The notes beneath the pieces are model-generated. The model did no database searches and was not told where the DNA came from. It saw only the letters and a list, made by a program, of their open reading frames with translations. A stretch of 64,000 nucleotides of DNA, from positions 29,652,177-29,716,176 of the forward strand of contig JAJEKV010000001.1 of NCBI GenBank assembly GCA_021234155.1, given 5' to 3'. A program made the position numbers and the translations under genes. Shown piece after piece: positions 55,380 to 64,000 of this stretch (within the stretch, counting starts at the first letter, position 1; each line of letters starts with the position of its first letter). This DNA comes from Isoetes taiwanensis. Its lineage: Eukaryota; Streptophyta; Lycopodiopsida; Isoetales; Isoetaceae.

Positions 55380-56725
55380 TTTTGTATTTAAAGATGTTAA
55401 AATGCTTAGGATTTGTTTAGGAAAGCAGGGTAGCATTTAATTTTAGTTAAAAACGAACTGGCTATCTGTCATCTGCATATTGTTTATCTCCAGAAACCAG
55501 AATAACATATTCATCTGATAGGTGCTCTTACAGAACTCATATGCCCATTGAATCTCCCTGACTGGAAATTCATGAAGCTTTGGGAATAATCTGTCTGGTA
55601 TTTTGGACTTCCAATCATAGTCAGCAAATGCATTGACATGTGTGTCAAAATGCTTTAAATTTCTCTCAGCCTCGAAACAATCAAAGCTTGTGTCCAGGAC
55701 TCGGTTATAGAACTCCAGGTACTCTAGCATCAACATCAAGAGATAAATTAGTATTTGGCTGGGAACAATGTAAATTAAATAATTTATATTGACCACAAAA
55801 ATAACCAATAGAGTTCCATCTATTATCATAGCTGTTCTCTTCATTTTGAACCCTGTGAGCAGTTGCAGATGTTTGCAAGTCATGCATAATATTGATCTTA
55901 ATCCAACAAATAGATATAGCATGTCCCCCATGGATGCATCTGTTCCTGTGCTTCCATATATTCCATATAACCGTGAAGAATAAGGTATTAACAAACTAGT
56001 CATTATTCATCAAGAGATCAATCAAATTATTTGGCTTACTGATGGATAGAACATTTTGACACCATATCCAAAGAGGTTCTAATTTAGGACAGTTAAAAAT
56101 ATGAACCATAGATTCAGTGCTATTGCAACCAAGAGGGCAATTGTCAAAAATAGGATTAAGGCCATATTTGCATCTGGTAGGATTATAATGCTTTGCAATG
56201 CTCTCTAGATTAGATAAGCTCTTATTGGCCAGCAACCAAATGAAATAAGAAACTTTTGGAGGGCAGTAGGATAACCAGGTGTTCTTGTGAACTCTATGAA
56301 CTTCCTCATCATTTAGACTCCAATAGACCTTAGCTACTGAAGGAGAATTGTTGTAAGCTAACAACTTATAAATCATAGAAACTTTATAGTTATATTTCCC
56401 CTTGCAAGACCAGTCGATATTAGAATTCATAATATTCAGATTCAGTAAAAATAATTTTGCTTTTAGATGCTTGAAAAGGCTCCTATCAGAAGAAGTTCCA
56501 TAAATTTTCCTTTTGAGAGCAGTCCATGAGGTCCACCTGTCATCTATTCTAAGATCCCCAATTGAGATAATACCACACTGAGACCATTTCTTGTAGATCA
56601 TCGGATGATTGATAGCAAGAGGAATATCATTTTCTTTAAATAAGAAAGGATTCCAGAATATTGGCTTATCTGAAAAAGATCAGGCTTATTGTGAGCCAGA
56701 AGTTTAGAAATCTTGTTCCAGGCTA
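55380..56725 (-). mobile_element. 5'-truncated LINE (L1-type) inserted in RNase H of B
   Basis: The minus-strand frame 56601-55996 ends an L1-type ORF2. WLSYCPPKVSYFIWLLANKS, C-x-x-L..NCPLGCN and ESMVHIFNCPKLEPLW form the zinc-binding domain after RT (zf-RVT). The downstream frame 56003-55443 is of unclear function. About 20 bp of B are missing at the insertion point (EQELLAV region), so no target duplication is visible, and no clear poly(A) tail is seen. Confidence 0.75.
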
Positions 56726-58481
56726 TGTCAGGGCATTAAAAATTTGGAGGCATTATTTGCTAGGGAGGAAGTTTCAGTTAGATACTGATCACTAGAGCCT
56801 CCAATATCTTTTCACCCAACCACTCCTCAACCTTAGGCAAAGGAGGTGGATGGAATTCCTTGAGGAATATGACTCGACTTAGTATATAAGCCCGGCAAGC
56901 TTAACGTTGTTGCAGATGCCCTCTCCAGGAGACCATTTGAGACGAGAACGCATTGTAATGCTATATCAACTCTTTCGAGTGAGTATGGCAAGAAAATCGA
57001 GGAGACATTGCCACCAGATGGAGATTTCAAGGAGATATGGGCAAGCCTCTCTAAGGAGGCACGAACAGACAAGGAAAGGGAGGCCTTCAAACATTATAGA
57101 AAGGAAGGCAACCTCTTGTACCATAAAATTAAGTTGTGTGTACCGGAATCGTCAGGAGTAAGGAAGTTAATCCTTCATGATACACACAACAGCCCAATAG
57201 CCGGGCACGCAGGATTTATGAAGACGTATTTCAAGATAAGAAGCAGCTATTTCTGGCCAGGAATGAAGAAACAGATAGCCAGATATATTCGGGAATGTCA
57301 GTTGTGCCAACAGACCAAGAAAGAGCAGCTTAGAATTCCTAGAGCTTTGGAACCTTTGGCAGTGCCGAATGCAAAATGGGAAGTAATAAGCATGGATTTT
57401 ATTACAGGACTTCCTAAAACTCTTCGAGGCAAAGATGCACTAATGGTGGTCGTAGATAAATTATCTAAGATGGCACACTTCGTACCTTGCAAAACTACGG
57501 ACACAGTCTTAGACACTGCCGTTCTATTTGTAAAGGAGATTTTTAGACTCCATGGCATGCCTCGAGAGATAATCTCAGATAGGGATTCTAGGTTCATGAG
57601 TGCATTCTAGCAAGATCTATTTGCCACGATCCAGACCAAGCTCTCGATGAGCACGGCCTACCATCCTCAGACGGATGGTCAGACGGAGCGGACGAATCGC
57701 ATCATCGAAGATATGCTCAGAAGCTATGTTTGGAACAAGTAATCCAAGTGGGATGATTTCATCCACTTAGTAGAGTTTGCCTACAATAGTACGAAGCAGG
57801 AGTCATCACAGATGTCTCCCTTTATGATCAATTACGGGTACCAGTGCCTAACCCCCGACACTTGGTACAATCCTGTGTCAAAGGTAGAAGTATCCCAGCA
57901 GATGCTATCAGATATGCAGCAGCTGGTTGAAGAGGTAAGAGGATACCTATTAGCAGCAAGAAGTCGGCAGAAGAGCGTCGCCGACAGGCACCACCGTAAG
58001 GGAGTTCAAAGTAGGCGACAAGGTATGGTTGAAGATCAAGGTGAGGCAAAGTAAGCTTCGCATAGGGAATTGCAAGAAGCTTGCCCCTAAGTGGGCCGGT
58101 CCGTTCAAGATCTTGGAGAGAGTGGGCTCTCAGGCCTACAAGTTGGATCTCCCGGCGCACCTCAAAGTCCACAAGGTCTTCCATGTGAGTTTATTAAAAA
58201 GGCACGATCCTAACCCTGATGAGGTCTTGGATACTCCAACTTTATTGGAGATGACAGAAGATCAAGTCAAAATTGTGCCTGAATTGCTTCTTGATAAGTC
58301 ATTCAAGAAGACTAGGAGGTCCCAGTTCCTCCAGTATTTGGTCAGGTGGAAACACTTGGCCGTGGAAGACGCGAAGTGGGTATTGAAGCAGGATTTGGAG
58401 AAGCAATACCCAGACTTCATGAAGGAGTTTGATGGGCGAGTCATCTCTGAGCTTGTCGACGCCGACTTGTCAGGTGGTTAG
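56726..58481 (+). pseudogene. pol: pol of element B, part 2 (RNase H end, integrase, chromodomain)
   Basis: [20 protein letters not shown] ends in a stop, and further shifts follow. Integrase at 57008-57610 has the HHCC finger and SDRDSRF, then a [17 protein letters not shown] carries the Glu. Another stop lies at 57740 and a frameshift near 58000. The C-terminus (58029-58481) has HVSLLKRHDPNPDEV followed by a full chromodomain-like LQYLVRWKHLAVEDAKWVLK. This marks the lineage as a chromovirus and shows what A has lost. Confidence 0.9.
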
Positions 58482-59292
58482 CTTAGTATGTTTCTTAGTT
58501 AGCCTTAGTCCTGGCATATGTATTCTAGCTAGTAGAGTGCATGTACCAGAATCTTGGAACGTGTAGGCGATGATGGGATACGCCTTAAGGCATTCTCTAG
58601 GCCAACATGCACCAAGAGGTGCGCATGACCAGTAGGGTCATGCGAGAGAGGAAGTGAGGCATGGTGGGCGATGATGGGACATCTGTCGGATGCTCTCTAT
58701 GCCACGATGCGGGGCACACGCACCTGACCATAGGGGGGTCATGGTGATGCTTAAGTGATCATGCGCGATGATGGGATCGTGAGACGTTCCCTAGCTTGAA
58801 ACCCTTAGGGCATGATGCACTGGGGAGTACTCGACAACGGGTAATCGAGTACAAGGTAGCACTTGATCATGGGTTCCTTAAGCTCAAATCCTTATGGGGC
58901 CATGATCGGGTGCAAGGTAGTAGGGTAATCTTAAGCTAGTAGTTCGGCTCAAGGAGGTAGGTAAGGGGGGTGGTCCCCTAAAACCACAATTTATTAACTA
59001 AACTAACGTAATGTGCTACTCGTGCAGGGCGAGCATAGGGGAGCACCGACGGGAGCGCATTACGTGGAAGTGGGGAGCCATAATTTAGACTTAAATTATG
59101 AACCCTAATAATTGTGTGATAATGTTTGACTTACTATAGCATTACTGTTGTTAAGGCTATATAATTTTGTATAGGTATAAATATAGCCTATATACTATAT
59201 GTTAATTGAATAATAGAAGTTGCATGTATCGTGTTTTTGCAGGAGCGTGTAGTGTAGTTACCTTAGCGTAATGCTGAGGACAGCATTATCCT
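58482..59292 (+). repeat. 3' spacer of element B with repeated GATGATGGGA motifs
   Basis: GCGATGATGGGA followed within 30 bp by CTCT-- or TTCCCTAG occurs at about 58566, 58668 and 58766, and once in the spacer of A. ATGCTGAGGACAGCAT near 59270 is a small hairpin also kept in A. No coding frame is seen. Confidence 0.6.
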
Positions 59293-59305
59293 AAGGGGGG
59301 GAGAA
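59293..59305 (+). promoter_or_regulatory. Polypurine tract of element B
   Basis: AAGGGGGGGAGAA abuts the TGTGACG of the 3' LTR. Confidence 0.88.
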
Positions 59306-60574
59306 TGTGACGTTCTAGGGGCGCCATAAATACGTATATTCCTGGACCCATCACTATACAAGTCTACTCTTGTAGCCTTGTATACCTTAGGAAGTGGCAA
59401 TGGGTGCACATCTAAGTTAAATGCTTAACTTAGATAACCTTAGGATAAGGCCCATTTCCACATGGCCTTATCCTATTGGGCAACCGCTACACGGCCCCAC
59501 CCCATTGGTGCCACGTGGCATCCCATGTGGACCCTAACTTATATTAGCCTAAACCCTAACCCTAAACCTCTTTTCCTGACCCTAGCACCCTGTGACCCGT
59601 CTACGCACTCGAAACTCCGTTTCGAGCACCGTTTGCTGTGGCATAGTCTAGTGCAGCAGCCCCCGGAGTGTGGATTCGATCTTGGAGCAATTGCAGCTTC
59701 GACCAATTCGAAGACCATGGAGATGCCAGGATTGGGACGGAGTGCTTCTGGAGTAGGTATGTAGAGTAGTGCTCTTGGTAGTTCGTCTGGAAGTTAGCAC
59801 TCCAGATGGGTTAGTATTTCGTATCTAGAGTAGAGCCATCCTAGAACCCTTGTTGAACATCTTGAACCCTAATCAAGGAACCCTAACTGTAAGTGAGATA
59901 TGTATGATTAGGTTAAGATGTTCTTATGATGATTATCATGTTATGATGCTATGTGATGTTGGTTGATCATGTTTGCTCCTCTTGTATTGGGAAGGGGGGT
60001 AGAGACCTAGTAGCCATTATGTAGTATGCTCCTAGTTAGATCCTTTAGTTCCTATTATATGCGGCTTGTGCATAGGAGCCCACCGGGCTATAGGGGCTAT
60101 GATGTGACTCAGCACTACACAACGGGGCTAGAGGCAATACGGAGGGAGGATCCCTGCTGAGCGTGGCTACTGAGGATCCCATAGTGGCCTAGGCCTATGG
60201 TCGGTCACTTTGTGTGGGCGGGGCATGGGTCCGACACCTCCTGGGGCGATGGTGTCGCCCTGCCTCTCAGGAGTTGCAAGTGTCGGCTTGGCTCCTGTTT
60301 TGGGGGGTTAAGTCGGGTATGAATCGTGTGTCGCCACGATTCTCTAGCTGCCCGTGGAACCTCTAGACCCCGGGAAGGGGAGATGCAACCCTTTCTGCGT
60401 CGACAGACCGGGGAGATGCAACCTGGAGTAGTCCCGATGGGTGATACCATGGGATTGCATATCCGGAAGGCTAGAGTCATGTCAGAGCCCGATCTAGCTC
60501 ATTCTGCAGAGTATGCACAGGAGGGGCGGATGGAGTGGTCAACCCTAGCAATTGTCTATAGCCAACCCCGCCAT
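59306..60574 (+). repeat. 3' LTR of element B, truncated by element E
   Basis: It starts TGTGACGTTCTAGGGG and follows the 5' LTR closely for about 1.27 kb to CCCCGCCAT, where copia sequence begins. The left copy continues for another 370 bp. Confidence 0.9.
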
Positions 60575-60930
60575 TGTTATTAATAGAACTAGTGCAAAAC
60601 CAGCACAAACCCCACAAGATCGACTCAAGAGATAGAATAGAAGAACAAGAATAACTCTATTGAGAAAAGCAATAGGAAATACAATCTCTACTTCTGAGCA
60701 TTGCATAGTACATAACGTACAATCAATATATACAACCGGTGAGACTAAGAATAGTAGTCTACCGTTTAACCACCGCCCATTAATTACGACACTGATTTAG
60801 GGTCGGTGCTCAGTGCTGACAAAGTGCTGCCTTCTGTACATTTCAGCACCTTCTCAGCACCTGTGTGCTAAGTGCTGAACCACTGTTGTTTCAGCACATT
60901 ATGCTTAGTCAGCATATTTATATTCCAACA
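60575..60930 (-). repeat. 3' LTR of element E
   Basis: On the minus strand it starts TGTTGGAATATAAATATG and ends TTAATAACA, 356 bp. It contains many GTGCTGA/CAGCAC motifs in its first half and a TATATATTG box. A purine tract (TTAAGGGAGAG, plus 60931-60941) abuts it. Confidence 0.85.
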
Positions 60931-60941
60931 CTCTCCCTTAA
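60931..60941 (-). promoter_or_regulatory. Polypurine tract of element E
   Basis: The minus-strand TTAAGGGAGAG sits directly before the LTR start. Confidence 0.8.
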
Positions 60942-60959
60942 ATGTTGCTGACTAAGTAG

Positions 60960-61645
60960 AAGAAAATCAGCTGAAACTAAGGCAATCCTTCTCTCCCTTC
61001 AGCTGCAATTTCTTCATGCCCAAGCTCTCCTTCACATTGACGAACTTAGTTCCAACTAATGGTTTGGTAAAGCCATCAACAAACTGATCCTGTGAGGAGC
61101 AATGAACAAGTTGAGAAGATCCCATTTGGATCTGCTCACGGACAAAACACAAGTGGGTGTCAAGGTATTTTGTCTTTGGGTGGTACTTAGCATCCTTGGC
61201 AAGATGGATGGTACTTGTGTTGTCACACAATATAACAGCCGAGGATGGAGGTACCTGCAGATCTATCCACAAATGTTTAAGCCACAACAATTCCTGCATC
61301 CCAACACTGAGTGCTTTGAATTCTGCCTCCGTGGGTGCTGATTGTTACTGTAGACTGTCTTTTGGACAACCAAGTCAGCACGTTAGGCCCTATGAACGTG
61401 ACCATCCCTGTTGTGGACCTCCTGCTATCATGACAATTAGCATGATCTGCATCAACAAAGACTTTCAGCTGGAAATCAGAGGACCTCTGATAAAAGAGAC
61501 CTTCCTGTGATGTCCCCTTCAGATATGCCAGCAGTCTTTTAGCAGCCTTCCAGTGCGACTGTCTGGGATTGCTCATGAATCTGCTCAGCACTTCCCACAG
61601 CAAAAGAGATATCAGGTCTAGTGACTGTGAGATATATCAACGCCC
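60960..61645 (-). pseudogene. pol: Copia RNase H of element E
   Basis: HWKAAKRLLAYLKGT, VDADHANCHDSRRSTTG, then after a frameshift LCDNTSTIHLAKDAKYHPKT and the terminal VDGFTKPL. This is the usual Ty1/copia order. The EAEY-type segment is destroyed. Confidence 0.88.
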
Positions 61646-62911
61646 CTACCAAGCTTTAAAAGAGTGTGGAATCACACTCCTCACCATCGAAATCAAGCTC
61701 AAGCCTTGTGCCTGGATCAAAAGGACTTGCCACAGCCTTGCAATCTTGCATACGATACTGCTGTAACATTTCTTTGATATATTTCGCTGAGAAAGATAGA
61801 TGCCATCTGAGTGCTGCCACACTTCTACACCTAAATAGTAATGCATAAGGCCAAGGTCAGTCATCTCGAAGGACGAAGATAACTTCAACTTCAGTGTAGA
61901 AATCAGCACATCAGCATCTCCTGTGATGATCAAATCATCAACATACAAAACCACAATGCACATTCGGCCTTCATGTGATTTGTAATAAAGATTGGGGTCT
62001 GCTGCACTTCTACTGAACGCCTGCTCAAGAAAGAAAGCATTGATTTTCGCATGCCAACATCTTGGAGCCTGCTTCAAGCCATAAATGCTTTTCTTCAAAT
62101 GACAAACCAGCTGCTCCTTCCCTTGAACAACAAATCCTGGAGGTTGAGTCATATAGACCTCTTCCTCCAAATCACCATTCAAAAAAGCAGACTTAATGTC
62201 CATTTGAAATATTAATCAACCTTTCATTGCAGCAAGAGCTATAACTGATCTAATAGTGGACATTCTGGCTACGGGAGCAAAGACTTCATCATAATCTAAG
62301 CCTTTTTTCTGTGCAAAAACCTTGGCTACAAGTCTAGCTTTGTGCTTTAAAACTGTCCCATCAGCATGAAATTTGGTTCTAAACACCCACTTACAGCCAA
62401 TAACGTGCTTATCAGCTGGGAGTTCAACCAATTCCCATGTGCCTTGCTTCAACAATTGAGAGTATTCTTCTTCCATTGCATGCTGCCACTGCGGATCACT
62501 AGCTGCTTCATGAAAGGTTTGTGGATCAACATGATCCTGGACCTTTGCCATTAAGGCAAGGTTACATGATCCATTAGACTTCTCCTGCTTCTCCATCAGA
62601 CGTGCTGATCTCCTAGGTTCAACAACAGGTATAACAGGTGCTACAATAGGTGCTGTAACAGGTGTTGGATCAGGTGCTACAATACCTTCGTGTGTGCTGG
62701 ACTCCCCCTGAAAGGAACCAACCTGCTCATGGACCATAGGGCGAGTGGGATTGGGATCAGGCAAATGTGAGTTCACTGGAGAAACCACTAGAGAGGGAGA
62801 GAAAGGTCTACCAGCAACTGCTATCAGATCTCCAACATCCAAGCTGCTGTCATTGTGAACTGCAGGAGAATCACTCGAAGATATACATACCATCATACAC
62901 AGCATCTTCAA
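61646..62911 (-). pseudogene. pol: Copia reverse transcriptase of element E
   Basis: GTWELVELPADKHVIGCKWV and YDEVFAPVARMSTIRSVIAL (62911-62216) are followed, after a stop at about 62210, by MDIKSAFLNGDLEEEVYMTQ, LKKSIYGLKQAPRCWH and the catalytic VVLYVDDLIITGD (62203-61646). The domain is nearly complete. Confidence 0.92.
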
Positions 62912-63984
62912 CGAACTGAACTGACCTGCTTACAATAACCTGCTTGTTGGAAGGATCATACAACTTGTAACCTTTCTGATTTTCTGGATACCCAATGAAG
63001 ATGGCTTTGACAGCCCTGTCATGCAACTTCCCATACTTTTTCAGCTTCTCAGCAGGTATGGAAGCATAAGCCAAGTATCCAAACACCCTCAAATGAGACA
63101 CATCTGGTTTCATTCTCCAAAATGCTTCATAAGGAATCACATCCTGGACTGCCTTAGTAGGCGATCTATTTGCCAAATATGCTGCTGTCACTACTGCCTC
63201 TCCCCAAAAAGATTCAGGCAGTTGCTTGTGACTCATCATAGATTTTGTCAAATCAAGCAAAGATCTATTCCTCCTTTTAGCTACACCATTTTGTGGATGA
63301 GCATAAGGAATGATTAACTGTCTTTCAATACCTTCTTCCATGAGAAACTCATCAAAGGCATTAGAAACATATTCACCTCCATTGTCACTTCTCAACTTTT
63401 TTTATTACTAACCCTGTCTGCTTTTCGACTGCTGCTTTGAAGGCCTTGAACTTGCCAAGCACCTCAGATTTGCAGTGCAAAGTATATACCCAAGTGTACC
63501 TACTGAAATCATTAATCAGGGTTAAGAAATACCTCTTTCCACCTAGCGAAACATCAGGCATATAGCACAAATCTGAATGCAGCAGCTCAAGAGGTTGAGT
63601 TGCTCGATGAAGAGCCTGCTGTGGAAAAGGCTGTTGAGGTTGCTTTCCGAGATGGCACGCAGCACACTCAAGCTTGACACATTTCAGAGAGGGAATACCT
63701 GTAACCATCTTGTTCTTGTACAAAGCATGTACAGCAGTGCCTCCAACATGACCAAAACGAGCATGCCACAGATGCTCAGCAGTCAAATCAGCACATACAA
63801 GACCATGTTCAGTCTTATGAACGGAACCATCAAAGACATACAAGCCATTCTGCAGCGTCCACTGTGCCATGAACTGCAGACTTTTCAAGTCAATTCCTTC
63901 AAGTGGATTCCTGCCCAGCAGATAGGCTTTGCCATTTCCGAGAACAATGTGATGGCCTGCCTTATCAAATTCAGCAGCAGACAT
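62871..63984 (-). pseudogene. pol: Copia integrase of element E, catalytic Glu replaced
   Basis: GAG-pre-integrase LWHARFGHVG and the CVKLECAACHLGK zinc finger lead to LLHSDLCYMPDVSLGG with the first Asp. A frameshift follows near 63390, then MRSDNGGEYVSNAFDEF with the second Asp. The motif that usually reads NGVAERRN is NGVAKRRN here, so the catalytic Glu is Lys. The enzyme would be inactive even without the shifts. Confidence 0.88.
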
Positions 63985-64000
63985 GATATTAGACTGTAAT

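Larger units (their letters stand above)
41176..60574 (+). mobile_element. Element B: H3-carrying chromovirus related to A, decayed, with three nested insertions
   Basis: The 5' LTR is 41176-42812 and the partial 3' LTR starts at 59306. B shares ORF1, pol and spacer organisation with A. It has lost ORF2, ORF3 and nearly all of gag by deletion at about 53590, carries stops and frameshifts in pol, and holds C (43606-52352), a LINE piece (55380-56725) and E (from 60575). It sits inside the RT of D. The left flank is GTTTT (41171-41175); the right flank is out of view. Confidence 0.9.
60575..64000 (-). mobile_element. Element E: Ty1/copia retrotransposon, 3' part
   Basis: Minus strand, from the 3' LTR (60930-60575) through RNase H, RT and integrase. 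It leaves the window within or just after the GAG-pre-integrase region. Frameshifts separate the domains. The inserted end is at TGTTATTAATAG, although six bases coincide with B sequence, so the exact border is uncertain by a few bases. Confidence 0.9.

Overview
This window is transposon-dense nuclear DNA of a land plant. The evidence is a plant-type class 3 lipase gene with introns, chromodomain-bearing Ty3/gypsy elements primed by initiator-Met tRNA, Tat-like Ty3/gypsy elements, a Ty1/copia element, a CACTA DNA transposon and an L1-type LINE fragment. I cannot name the species. There is no bacterial or organellar signature.

Layout. Bases 1-1430 and 27349 to about 32939 are the host locus. 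It carries minus-strand exons of a class 3 lipase (about 28.5-30.2 kb). Element A (1431-27348) is a complete LTR retrotransposon flanked by the 5-bp target duplication TTACC. It has two 1.67-kb LTRs, an initiator-Met primer site, an unusual set of extra genes upstream of gag, a broken gag and an open pol. A 12.6-kb CACTA-like transposon (5881-18491) split one of the extra genes. It carries a 4.3-kb array of 19-bp units and a mosaic of 0.3- and 0.8-kb units. From 32940 to the end is a nest: LTR of F (minus, Tat-like), cut by D (plus, Tat-like, from 35783), cut by B (plus, chromovirus related to A, from 41176). B was in turn hit by C (minus, Tat-like, 43606-52352, TSD GTCCC), by a LINE fragment (55380-56725) and by copia element E (minus, from about 60575 to beyond the window).

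The notable discovery is that both chromovirus copies, A and B, encode a histone H3-like protein between the 5' LTR and gag. The last 89 residues align without gaps to the H3 histone fold. B also keeps an H3 N-terminal tail beginning MARTK. In between lies a long charged, proline-rich extension. In A this gene and a second unknown gene each have their own TATAAATAG box, and each box is preceded by a pair of 65-bp hairpin repeats 200 bp apart. So the element seems to carry small promoter-gene cassettes as well as LTR-driven gag-pol. The pol of the same family ends in a chromodomain (intact in B, internally deleted in A), a module that in other proteins reads methylated H3 tails. This suggests, as inference, an element that supplies its own H3 variant to its own or its target chromatin.

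A second unusual architecture is in Tat-like elements C and D. An extra RNase H domain sits between protease and reverse transcriptase, and their LTRs open with a 21-bp palindrome.
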